A DNA stretch of 64,000 nucleotides from UBA9676 sp963741615 (GTDB taxonomy: Bacteria > Actinomycetota > Actinomycetes > Streptosporangiales > Streptosporangiaceae), in the NCBI GenBank assembly GCA_963741615.1, contig CAVUIU010000018.1:1-64000 (forward strand), read 5' to 3'. Position numbers and translations under genes: made by a program. The notes beneath the pieces are model-generated. The model was given only the letters and a program-made list of their open reading frames with translations. It was not told where the DNA came from and did no database searches. Each line of letters starts with the position of its first letter. Positions within the stretch are counted from its first letter, which is position 1. This document shows positions 26,401 to 34,548 of this stretch, one piece after another.

Positions 26401-28215
26401 GTGGCACCTGACCCCGACCGGAGTCCACCCGGCCTGCCACAGTCGCCGCCGCCCGCGGCGCCGGCGAGTTTCGTGGGACCGCCCGGTGAGCCCATCCCGG
26501 ACCCCTTCTCGTTCGACAAGCCGCGCGACCCGCACTGGTATCAGCGGGCGGTCTTCTACGAGGTGCTGGTCCGCGGGTTCCACGACTCCAACGGGGACGG
26601 GACGGGCGACCTGCGCGGGCTCACCTCCCGGCTCGATTACCTGCAATGGCTCGGCATCGACTGCATCTGGCTGCTGCCCATCTACGACTCGCCGCTGCGC
26701 GACGGCGGCTACGACATCGCGGACTTCACCAAGGTGCTGCCCGACTTCGGGCACATCGGGGACTTCGTGGAACTCGTCAACGCGGCCCACGAGCGGGGCA
26801 TGCGGGTGATCGCCGATCTGGTGATGAACCACACCAGCGACGCCCACCCGTGGTTCCAGGCGTCGCGCACCAACCCGGACGGGCCCTACGGCGACTTCTA
26901 CGTCTGGTCCGACACCGACGACCGGTACACCGACGCCCGGATCATCTTCGTCGACCACGAGCAGTCGAACTGGACCTTCGACCAGGTGCGCGGCCAGTAC
27001 TACTGGCACCGGTTCTTCTCCCATCAGCCCGACCTGAACTACGAGAACCCGCTGGTCCAGGACGCGATGCTGGAGGTGCTGCGGTTCTGGCTCGACCTGG
27101 GCATCGACGGCTTCCGGCTGGACGCGGTGCCCTACCTGTACGAGCGGGAGGGCACCAACTGCGAGAACCTCAAGGAAACCCACGAGTACCTCAAGCGGGT
27201 CCGGACCGAGGTGGACCGGCTCTACCCCGACCGGGTGCTGCTGGCTGAGGCGAACCAGTGGCCCGACGACGTGGTCGAGTACTTCGGCGACCCCTCGGCC
27301 GGCGGGGACGAATGCCACATGGCGTTCCACTTCCCACTGATGCCGCGCATCTTCATGGCGGTACGGCGCGAGCAGCGCTACCCCATCTCCGAGATACTCG
27401 CCCAGACCCCGCCCATCCCCTCGTCCTGCCAGTGGGGCATCTTCCTGCGCAACCACGACGAGCTCACGCTGGAGATGGTCACCGACGACGAGCGTGACTA
27501 CATGTACGCCGAGTACGCCAAGGACCCGCGGATGAAAGCGAACATCGGGATCCGGCGCCGGCTCGCCCCGCTGCTCGACAACGACCGCAACCAGCTGGAG
27601 CTGTTCACCGCCCTGCTGCTCTCGCTGCCCGGCTCGCCCGTGCTGTACTACGGCGACGAGATCGGGATGGGGGACAACATCTGGCTCGGCGACCGGGACG
27701 GGGTCCGGACCCCGATGCAGTGGACCCCGGACCGCAACGCGGGGTTCTCCACCGCCGACCCGCAGCGGCTGTACCTGATGATGAACATGGACCCGATCTA
27801 CGGCTACCAGGCGCTCAACGTCGAGGCACAGCAGCGCAGCTCCGGCTCGCTGCTGCACTGGACCAAGCGGATGATCGAGATCCGCAAGCGCCACCCCGTC
27901 TTCGGCCACGGCGGCGGATACGAGGAACTGAGCTCCTCCAACCCCAGTGTGCTCGCGTTCGTCCGTGAGTACCCCGGGCGCCCGGGCTCCGACGTCACCG
28001 ACCCGGGTGACCGCATCCTGTGCGTCAACAACCTTTCCCGGTTCCCGCAGCCGGTCGAGCTCGACCTGCGGCGGTTCCGGGGAATCACGCCCATCGAGTG
28101 CATGGGCGGGGTCACGTTCCCGCCGATCGGGGAGCTGAGCTACCTGCTCACGCTGCCCGGTCACGGCTTCTACTGGTTCCAGCTCCCCGAGCCACGGGGA
28201 GACCAGCCACGGTGA
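26401..28215 (+). CDS. treS: Trehalose synthase (maltose glucosylmutase)
   Basis: Interconverts maltose and trehalose; GH13 subfamily 16. In this pathway it also channels maltose to the maltokinase. 604 residues: DPHWYQRAVFYEVLVRGFHD near residue 40, YDSPLRDGGYDIADF, the nucleophile Asp in GIDGFRLDAVPYL, the acid Glu in LLAEANQWPDD, LRNHDELTLEMV with the stabilising Asp, and PVLYYGDEIGMGD. The GTG is preceded by AGGAGACGCAA. It lies 30 bp after glgE, with the maltokinase next. Confidence 0.96.
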   Translation: MAPDPDRSPPGLPQSPPPAAPASFVGPPGEPIPDPFSFDKPRDPHWYQRAVFYEVLVRGFHDSNGDGTGDLRGLTSRLDYLQWLGIDCIWLLPIYDSPLRDGGYDIADFTKVLPDFGHIGDFVELVNAAHERGMRVIADLVMNHTSDAHPWFQASRTNPDGPYGDFYVWSDTDDRYTDARIIFVDHEQSNWTFDQVRGQYYWHRFFSHQPDLNYENPLVQDAMLEVLRFWLDLGIDGFRLDAVPYLYEREGTNCENLKETHEYLKRVRTEVDRLYPDRVLLAEANQWPDDVVEYFGDPSAGGDECHMAFHFPLMPRIFMAVRREQRYPISEILAQTPPIPSSCQWGIFLRNHDELTLEMVTDDERDYMYAEYAKDPRMKANIGIRRRLAPLLDNDRNQLELFTALLLSLPGSPVLYYGDEIGMGDNIWLGDRDGVRTPMQWTPDRNAGFSTADPQRLYLMMNMDPIYGYQALNVEAQQRSSGSLLHWTKRMIEIRKRHPVFGHGGGYEELSSSNPSVLAFVREYPGRPGSDVTDPGDRILCVNNLSRFPQPVELDLRRFRGITPIECMGGVTFPPIGELSYLLTLPGHGFYWFQLPEPRGDQPR

Positions 28216-28325
28216 GCGCCCGCCCGCCCGTGAGCCAGCCCGGCGCGCCGCCTCCCGAAAGCGGGTAACGCGCGCCACGCCGGGCACGCTGTTACGCACG
28301 GGGCGCATACGCCGACATGACAGGG

Positions 28326-28338
28326 TAGATCCCGAAGA
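28326..28338 (+). promoter_or_regulatory. Weak -10-like hexamer before the maltokinase start
   Basis: TAGATC (28326-28331) ends six bases before ATG 28338 in a 122-bp gap after treS. It may be an internal promoter, weaker than the other examples because the final base is C. Confidence 0.25.
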
Positions 28339-29675
28339 TGACATTTCAGGAAGAACTGGCGGCCTGGTTGCCCGGGCAGCGCTGGTTCGCGGGCAAGGGC
28401 ACGCCGATCACCGGGCTCACCATCGCGTCGGACACGCCGCTGGTGGACGGCGATCCTGGTCTGCATCACCTGATCGTGGCGGTAGCCCAGGACGAGGCCA
28501 CCGACCGCTACCAGGTTCTCACCGGCTTGCGGGCCACAATCCCCGGTCGGCTGGAGCATGCGGTGATCGGCCCGTACGGCCCCGGCAGGACCGCCTACGA
28601 CGCCCTGCACGACCCGGAGCTGACCCGGCGGCTGCTGCAGGCCATAGCCGGGCGGGAGACGATCGGGCCGCTGTGTTTCGGCGCCGAGCCGGAAGCCGTC
28701 ATCGGCACCGGGGCGGACAGCCTGGTGCTCACCGCCGAGCAGAGCAACACCAGCCTGCTCATCGGCGAGGAAGCCATCCTCAAGGTCTTCCGGCGGCCCT
28801 CCCCCGGCCCCAACCCGGACCTCGAAGTCCCCCGCGCCCTGGCCCGGGTCGGCTCCCCGCACGTGGCACCCCCGCTGGGCTGGCTCCAGAGCACCATGGA
28901 CGGGCAGCCCACCGTGCTGGCCATCCTGTCCACCTACCTCCGGTCTGCCGCGGACGGCTGGTCGCTGGCCGCGACCAGCGTGCGCGACCTGTACGCCGAC
29001 GACGCCGCGACGGCGGCCGAGGCCGGAGGCGACTTCGCCCCCGAGGCCCACCGGCTCGGCGAGGCCACCGCGGAGGTCCACCGCGCGCTCGCGGACGCCT
29101 TCGGCACCTTCGAACTGTCTGGCGACGCGCACCGTGACCTCGCAACGCAGATGATGCAGCGGCTGGAGACCGCGCTCGCCGCCGTGCCGGAACTCGCCAC
29201 CCGCGCGCAGCCGCTGCACAAAGCCTTCGCCGAACTCGCGGCACTCGACGAACCGCTGCTCGTCCAGCGGATCCACGGCGACTACCACCTCGGGCAGGTG
29301 GTCCGCACCCAGTCCGGCTGGGTGCTGCTGGACTTCGAGGGCGAGCCCGCCACCCCGCTGGCGCAGCGCCGGGCCCGGTCCCCGGCGATGCGCGACGTCG
29401 CGGGCATGCTGCGCTCGTTCGACTACGCCGCCCGCTACCAGCTGCCCGACCACCCCGACACCGAGTGGCTGCACGAGGCCGCCCGGGACTGGGTGAGCCG
29501 CAACCAGGCCGCGTTCTGCGCCGGGTACGCACAGGCTGGCGCCGCCGACCCACGGAAACACGCGGTGCTGCTGCGCGCGCTCCTGCTCGACAAGGCGGTC
29601 TATGAGGTGATGTACGAAGCAAGGCACCGCCCGTCCTGGCTGGCCATCCCGCTGGACTTCATCGCCGATGCCTGA
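28338..29675 (+). CDS. mak: Maltokinase
   Basis: Phosphorylates maltose with ATP to maltose-1-phosphate, the GlgE donor. The 445-residue protein has the aminoglycoside-phosphotransferase-like kinase fold: an N-terminal cap (WLPGQRWFAGKG), the ATP-binding lobe (EEAILKVFRRPS with the likely catalytic-lobe Lys), IHGDYHLGQVVRT with the catalytic Asp, and VLLDFEGEPATPLAQRR with the metal-binding Asp. Actinobacterial homologues are called Pep2 or Mak and often pair with TreS. The last 8 bp overlap the start of glgB, which suggests coupled translation. Confidence 0.93.
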   Translation: MTFQEELAAWLPGQRWFAGKGTPITGLTIASDTPLVDGDPGLHHLIVAVAQDEATDRYQVLTGLRATIPGRLEHAVIGPYGPGRTAYDALHDPELTRRLLQAIAGRETIGPLCFGAEPEAVIGTGADSLVLTAEQSNTSLLIGEEAILKVFRRPSPGPNPDLEVPRALARVGSPHVAPPLGWLQSTMDGQPTVLAILSTYLRSAADGWSLAATSVRDLYADDAATAAEAGGDFAPEAHRLGEATAEVHRALADAFGTFELSGDAHRDLATQMMQRLETALAAVPELATRAQPLHKAFAELAALDEPLLVQRIHGDYHLGQVVRTQSGWVLLDFEGEPATPLAQRRARSPAMRDVAGMLRSFDYAARYQLPDHPDTEWLHEAARDWVSRNQAAFCAGYAQAGAADPRKHAVLLRALLLDKAVYEVMYEARHRPSWLAIPLDFIADA

Positions 29676-32115
29676 CACCGCGAGCCCGACCGGCCCGACC
29701 GGCCCGACCGGCCCGACCGGCCCGACCGGCCCGGCCAGGCCCACCGGCCAGAGCCGGGCAGACAGCAGCCGGGCAGACACCAGCCGTCCAGACACCAGCC
29801 GCGCTGACGCCAGCCAGCCCGCGTCCGCGCCGGCCGACAGTCTCCGGGCCGAGATCGGCGCCATCGTGGCAGGCCACTCCCACGATCCACACGCTGTGCT
29901 CGGCGCCCACCCCGGCCCCGGCGGCGTCGTCGTGCGCGCGCTGCGGCCGCTCGCGCAGACGGTCACGGTCGTGCTCGCCGACGGCACCCGCTTCCCAGCG
30001 GATCACCTGCACGAAGGAGTGTTCACCGCCACCCTGCCGGTGAGCCAGGTGCCCGACTACCGGCTCGCGGTCACCTACCCCGGCCCGCCGGGCCAGCCCG
30101 GCCCGCCCGGCCCCGGCGGCACGCCCGGCCCGGAGATCATCACGCCCGGCCCGGAGATCGTCACCGACGACCCCTACCGGCACCTGCCGACGCTCGGTGA
30201 GATGGACCTTCACCTGATCGGCGAGGGCAGGCACGAGCAGCTGTGGCAGGTGCTCGGGGCGCGCGTACGGCAGTTCGGCACCGCCGGCGCCCCCGCGCGG
30301 GAGACCGCGGCCAGCACGGGCCTTTCGTTCGGCATGGAATTCGGTGCGGTGACCGGTACCTCGTTCGCCGTATGGGCGCCGAACGCGCGCGGGGTGCGGG
30401 TCATCGGAGACTTCAACCACTGGGACGGGCGCGGTCACCCGATGCGCTCGCTCGGCGGATCCGGGGTGTGGGAGCTGTTCGTGCCCGGGGTGGGCGACGG
30501 CACCCGCTACAAGTACGAGATCTGCGGGCGGGACGGGCAGTGGCAGCGCAAAGCCGACCCGATGGCCAGCCTGGCCGAGCAGCCGCCCGCCACCGCTTCG
30601 GTGGTGTTCACCTCCGCCTACACGTGGGGGGATGCCGGCTGGCTCGCCCGGCGGGCCAGCGCCGAGCCCTCCGGGCAGCCGCTCAGCGTCTACGAGGTGC
30701 ACCTGGGGTCCTGGCGGCCGGGGCTCTCCTACCGGGACCTGGCCGGGGAACTGACCAGTTACGTCACCTCGATGGGCTTCACCCATGTGGAGCTGCTGCC
30801 GGTCGCGGAGCATCCGTTTGGCGGCTCCTGGGGTTATCAGGTCACCTCGTACTACGCGCCCACGTCCCGCTTCGGCAGCCCGGACGAGTTCCGCTACCTG
30901 GTGGACCGGCTGCACCAGGCAGGGATCGGGGTCATCCTCGACTGGGTGCCGGCCCACTTCCCCCGCGACGACTGGGCGCTGGCCCGCTTCGACGGCACCG
31001 CCCTGTACGAGCACGCCGACCCGCGGCGGGGGGAGCACCCGGACTGGGGCACGCTCATCTTCGACTACGGCCGGCCCGAGGTGCGCAACTTCCTGCTCGC
31101 CAACGCGCTGTGCTGGCTGGAGTCCTTCCATGCGGACGGGCTGAGGGTGGACGCCGTCGCCTCGATGCTGTATCTGGACTACTCCCGGACCGAGGGCCAG
31201 TGGACGCCCAACGTGCGCGGCGGCCGCGAGAACCTCGACGCCGTCTCGTTCCTGCGGGAGGTGAACGTCACCTGCTACCGGCGCGTGCCGGGGACCATGA
31301 TCATCGCCGAGGAGTCCACCGCCTGGCCGGGGGTGACGCGCCCGGTGCACCTGGGCGGCCTCGGGTTCGGTTTCAAATGGAACCTGGGCTGGATGCACGA
31401 CACGCTGGCGTACCTGTCACACGACCCCGTGTTCCGGCACTACCACCACAACGAGATCACTTTCTCGCTGATGTACGCGTTCAGCGAGAACTTCGTGCTG
31501 CCGCTGTCGCACGACGAGGTCGTGCACGGCAAGGGGTCGCTGCTGGGGAAGATGCCCGGGGACGAATGGAAACGTTTTGCCGGGCTGCGCGCGCTGTTCG
31601 CCTACATGTGGGCCCATCCTGGCAAGCAGTTGCTGTTCATGGGCTCGGAGTTCGGCCAGGGCAGCGAGTGGTCAGCCGAGCGGGGCCTGGACTGGTGGGT
31701 GCTCGATCACGAGTACCACGCCGGGGCACAGCGGCTGGTCCGCGACCTGAACAACAGCTACCGGGCCGCCCCCGCGCTCTGGGAGCAGGACAGCTCGCCG
31801 GAGGGCTTCCGCTGGATCGACGCGAACGACGCGGCCGGGAACGTGCTGTCGTTCCTGCGCCTGGCCGCCGACGGCAGCGTGGTCGCCTGCATCGCCAATT
31901 TCGCCGGCCACCCGCACGAGTCGTACCGGGTGGGCCTGCCACGCGCGGGCCGGTGGCAGGAACTGGTGAACACCGACAGCTACGACTACGGCGGCAGCGG
32001 TGTCGGCAATCTGGGCGCCGTCGATGCGGTGGCGGAGCCCTGGCACGGTCTGCCTGCCTCGGCCGTGCTCACGCTCCCGCCACTGGGCGTGCTCTGGCTC
32101 ACCCCGGAGGACTGA
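29668..32115 (+). CDS. glgB: 1,4-alpha-glucan branching enzyme
   Basis: Cuts alpha-1,4 chains and rejoins them as alpha-1,6 branches; GH13 subfamily 9. 815 residues, longer than the usual ~730. The N-terminus starts with a GPT repeat (9-bp DNA repeats at 29690-29740) and a Ser/Arg/Ala linker, then the N1 and CBM48 domains (DPHAVLGAHPGPGG; SFAVWAPNARGVRVIGDFN). The barrel has EHPFGGSWGYQVTSYYAPTS, the nucleophile Asp in DGLRVDAVASML, the acid Glu in MIIAEEST and the LPLSHDEVVHGKGSL region. A second Pro/Gly repeat lies at 30085-30140 inside the N1 region. Last gene of the glgE operon. Confidence 0.96.
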   Translation: MPDTASPTGPTGPTGPTGPTGPARPTGQSRADSSRADTSRPDTSRADASQPASAPADSLRAEIGAIVAGHSHDPHAVLGAHPGPGGVVVRALRPLAQTVTVVLADGTRFPADHLHEGVFTATLPVSQVPDYRLAVTYPGPPGQPGPPGPGGTPGPEIITPGPEIVTDDPYRHLPTLGEMDLHLIGEGRHEQLWQVLGARVRQFGTAGAPARETAASTGLSFGMEFGAVTGTSFAVWAPNARGVRVIGDFNHWDGRGHPMRSLGGSGVWELFVPGVGDGTRYKYEICGRDGQWQRKADPMASLAEQPPATASVVFTSAYTWGDAGWLARRASAEPSGQPLSVYEVHLGSWRPGLSYRDLAGELTSYVTSMGFTHVELLPVAEHPFGGSWGYQVTSYYAPTSRFGSPDEFRYLVDRLHQAGIGVILDWVPAHFPRDDWALARFDGTALYEHADPRRGEHPDWGTLIFDYGRPEVRNFLLANALCWLESFHADGLRVDAVASMLYLDYSRTEGQWTPNVRGGRENLDAVSFLREVNVTCYRRVPGTMIIAEESTAWPGVTRPVHLGGLGFGFKWNLGWMHDTLAYLSHDPVFRHYHHNEITFSLMYAFSENFVLPLSHDEVVHGKGSLLGKMPGDEWKRFAGLRALFAYMWAHPGKQLLFMGSEFGQGSEWSAERGLDWWVLDHEYHAGAQRLVRDLNNSYRAAPALWEQDSSPEGFRWIDANDAAGNVLSFLRLAADGSVVACIANFAGHPHESYRVGLPRAGRWQELVNTDSYDYGGSGVGNLGAVDAVAEPWHGLPASAVLTLPPLGVLWLTPED

Positions 32116-32151
32116 GCTGCCGCCGGACCGGGCTGCGGCCGGACCGGGCTG

Positions 32152-32982
32152 CTACCGGTAAGCCGCGATGCCCAGCTTGACCGCGACGGCCAGCCCGCAG
32201 ACCGCGATGAGGACGCGCATCGCCCGGCCCGGGAGGCGGCGGACCAGCGCGGGGCCGGTCCAGCCGCCGATGAGAAACCCGGCCGCGAGCGGCGCCACCG
32301 CCGCCCAGTCGACCTGCCCGAAGAGCGCGAAAGCGATCGCCGCCACCCCGTTCGCGAGCCCGCCGATGACGTTCTTCAGCGCGTTGGTCCTGGCCAGCGG
32401 CTCGGCCACCATGACGGTGAGCAGGGCAAGCATGAGGATCCCCCCGGCCGCCCCGAAATACCCGACATAGACCGCCACGCCGAACACACCTGCCAGCAGC
32501 AGCGGGCTGCCCTCACCACCGCGGCCGCGGCGGGCGCGGCGGCCCGGCTGGCCCGGTCCCGACTGCCCCGGCTGGCCTGGGTCCGGCTGCCCCGGTCCCG
32601 GCTGCCCCGGCTGCACCGGCTGCCCTGGCTGGGCGAGCAGGACCAGCGAGGCGGCCCCGATCAGGACCGGTGCCGCCCGCACGAACGTCTGCGGTGGTGT
32701 GATCAGCAACAGGGCGGCACCCGCCCCGCCGCCCACCGCGGTGATCAGCCCGAGGCGGCGGATCCGGGCGGCCTGGCCGGTCAGTTCCGGCCGGGAGCCC
32801 GCCGCCGCGCCCACCGCGGTGAAAAGCAGCGAGACCGTGTTGGTCATGTTCGCCGACAGCGGTGGCAGCCCGATGGCCAGCAGCGCCGGGTAGGAGACGA
32901 CCGACGCCAGGCTCACGACCGTGCTGACGATGCCGGCCGCCACCCCCGCCGCGATCAGCGCCAGCGCCTCGGGAACGGTCAC
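32152..32982 (-). CDS. TauE/SafE-family (sulfite/anion exporter) membrane protein
   Basis: A 276-residue polytopic membrane protein made of two homologous halves, as in the TauE/SafE/TSUP family: ALALIAAGVAAGIVSTVVSL, LPPLSANMTNTVSLLFTAVG, then GVAVYVGYFGAAGGILMLAL and ARTNALKNVIGGLANGVAAI. These repeat the family's N-terminal and middle motifs. The substrate (sulfite, sulfonate or another anion) is unknown. The loop between halves carries a long GQP/PGQ repeat plus an Arg-rich stretch (32510-32650). Start taken at GTG 32982; frames further up are not hydrophobic. Converges with glgB, diverges from 33055. Confidence 0.88.
   Translation of the reverse strand: MTVPEALALIAAGVAAGIVSTVVSLASVVSYPALLAIGLPPLSANMTNTVSLLFTAVGAAAGSRPELTGQAARIRRLGLITAVGGGAGAALLLITPPQTFVRAAPVLIGAASLVLLAQPGQPVQPGQPGPGQPDPGQPGQSGPGQPGRRARRGRGGEGSPLLLAGVFGVAVYVGYFGAAGGILMLALLTVMVAEPLARTNALKNVIGGLANGVAAIAFALFGQVDWAAVAPLAAGFLIGGWTGPALVRRLPGRAMRVLIAVCGLAVAVKLGIAAYR
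32540..32640 (-). repeat. GQP-encoding repeats in the TauE/SafE gene
   Basis: Irregular 9- and 15-bp units encode PGQP/GPGQPDPGQ in the central cytoplasmic loop, matching the repeats in galK and the CNNM gene. Confidence 0.75.
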
Positions 32983-33042
32983 CCACCTGACCCAAGCACA
33001 CGTGCCGGCCCAGCGCCTCCGCGGCCGTGCTAGCTGCGGGGA

Positions 33043-33055
33043 TAGGGTGCAGATG
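33043..33055 (+). promoter_or_regulatory. -10-like hexamer, leaderless GTG
   Basis: TAGGGT (33043-33048) ends six bases before the GTG at 33055; no SD is visible. Initiation on the first base of the mRNA is likely. Confidence 0.45.
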
Positions 33056-33636
33056 TGATCGATCCCGCCGTCCCGCCCGCCGCGCCATCCGCCGCACCGT
33101 CCACCACGATCGCGGCCGGCCCCCGCGACCCGGCGGCCGCCTGGGGGGACCTGGACCCGAGCCAGCGGTCGGCGTTGCTCAGCTGGCTGGCGTTCACCGC
33201 CACCTTCGCCACCGTCCGCGGCATCACCTACAGCATCCGGGCGGGACGCGGGCCGTTCCGCAACATGAGCCTCGGCGGCGCGCACCTGCACCACTACATG
33301 TGGGGCATCGGCCTGCTCGCGGGGGTCGGCGCCGTCGCCGTCCGTGGTGATGAACGGGCACGCCGGCATCCGGTGGTGGCCGTCTGCTACGGCAGCGGGC
33401 TCGCGCTCATCATCGACGAGTTCGCGCTCCTGCTCGATCTGCGTGACGTCTACTGGGCCAAACAGGGCCGGATCTCCATCGACCTCGGCATCGGCGGCAT
33501 CGCGGCCGCGGGCTCCTACTTCGCCAGCCTGCCGCTGCTGCGCTCGCTGGCGAGCAGGCGCCGGTCGCACCGGCGGGCCGCGATCGCCGACGGGCAGGTC
33601 ACCCCAGCAGGGCCGTCAGCCAGCGTGGCCCGGTAA
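33055..33636 (+). CDS. Small integral membrane protein, function unknown
   Basis: 193 residues. A Pro/Ala-rich N-terminus (1-35) is followed by four predicted hydrophobic segments (SWLAFTATFATVRGI, HHYMWGIGLLAGVGAVAV, VAVCYGSGLALIIDEFALLL, IDLGIGGIAAAGSYFASL) and a basic C-terminus. The conserved-looking patch GGAHLHHYMWGIGLL and the acidic IIDEFALLLDLRDVYW resemble a group of uncharacterised actinobacterial membrane proteins with His- and Asp-containing helices that could bind a metal or lipid; this is only a guess. It overlaps the 3' end of the convergent NUDIX gene by 38 bp. Confidence 0.75.
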   Translation: MIDPAVPPAAPSAAPSTTIAAGPRDPAAAWGDLDPSQRSALLSWLAFTATFATVRGITYSIRAGRGPFRNMSLGGAHLHHYMWGIGLLAGVGAVAVRGDERARRHPVVAVCYGSGLALIIDEFALLLDLRDVYWAKQGRISIDLGIGGIAAAGSYFASLPLLRSLASRRRSHRRAAIADGQVTPAGPSASVAR

Positions 33637-34471
33637 CGGCCGCCCCCGCTGCCACGCAACGCCGCCGCAGTTCCCGGTCCGCGGTGACGACGAACCGCCG
33701 CCCGGGCAGCAGGCCGGCCAGGTCCGCGATCGTGTCGTCACCTTCCGCCGGGGCGGCCACCACCCGCACGGCCCCGTCGCCGCGAGCACGGTCAAGCACC
33801 GCGCGGGCCTTGCCCTCCACCACCAGCACGAACCGTGGGTACCAGCGGTCCAGGGCCGCCGCATCGCCGTTGTCTGGCAGCCGGGCGACGCCGGCGGCTG
33901 CCAGCGCCGCCAGTTCGTCATGGAGCCGCAGCATCGCCCCGGCCCGGTCGCGCCACCAGCCATCGGGCCGCGACCCCATCACGTTGGCCCCGTCCACGAT
34001 CAGGGTGACCGGCGCGAGAGCCGCGGCGATGACCGGCCACACAGCGGCGAAACCCGGATGCAGCGCGAGCGAGGCGACGTCATCGGCGGGGACCCAGGCG
34101 GTCTCGGTCGCCTCGTGGCTGGGCCGCGCGGTGAACGGCTCCGCGGCCTCGGCGATCAGCGTTTGGTAGCTCCAGCCGCCGTGATCGTCGTTGAGCAGGC
34201 CACTGATGCGGACCGCCCCGGGCGGCGCGCCGCACTCCTCGGCGGCCTCCCGCACCGCTGCCTCGGCGGCCGACTCGTGGCTGTCGCGCGCCCCGCCGGG
34301 CGGTCCCCAGGTGCCGCCGTGGTGACTCCACCCGGCCCGCCGGATCAGCAGAACGAGCGGGCGCCCGGAACTGTCCGGCGCCCAGATCAGCAGCCCGGCG
34401 GCGCCGTGCCTTCCCCAGTGCCGGTGATCCTGGTCGCAGCCGACCCAGCCGTCCCCATCGCCTTGCGTCAT
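33599..34471 (-). CDS. NUDIX hydrolase fused to a NYN/PIN-like domain
   Basis: 290 residues with two domains. The NUDIX domain (~20-145) has the full box GGARDSHESAAEAAVREAAE followed by ECG, matching GX5EX7REUXEEXGU, after RRAGWSHHGGTWGPPG. The C-terminal domain (~165-290) starts TLIVDGANVMGSRPDGWW and contains VVEGKARAVLD, APAEGDDTIADLAG and FVVTADRELRRR; these acidic positions (D in VDGAN, DD, D in TADRE) are those of NYN/PIN-type ribonucleases. The fusion suggests action on RNA ends or damaged nucleotides. Start is ATG 34471; it diverges from sppA. Confidence 0.85.
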   Translation of the reverse strand: MTQGDGDGWVGCDQDHRHWGRHGAAGLLIWAPDSSGRPLVLLIRRAGWSHHGGTWGPPGGARDSHESAAEAAVREAAEECGAPPGAVRISGLLNDDHGGWSYQTLIAEAAEPFTARPSHEATETAWVPADDVASLALHPGFAAVWPVIAAALAPVTLIVDGANVMGSRPDGWWRDRAGAMLRLHDELAALAAAGVARLPDNGDAAALDRWYPRFVLVVEGKARAVLDRARGDGAVRVVAAPAEGDDTIADLAGLLPGRRFVVTADRELRRRCVAAGAAVTGPRWLTALLG

Positions 34472-34548
34472 CCCAGCAGACGATAGCTCAGGTGAAGGCG
34501 CCCCCGGCGGCCCCGCCACCCGCGCCCGCGCCCCGTAAGGTGGGATGC

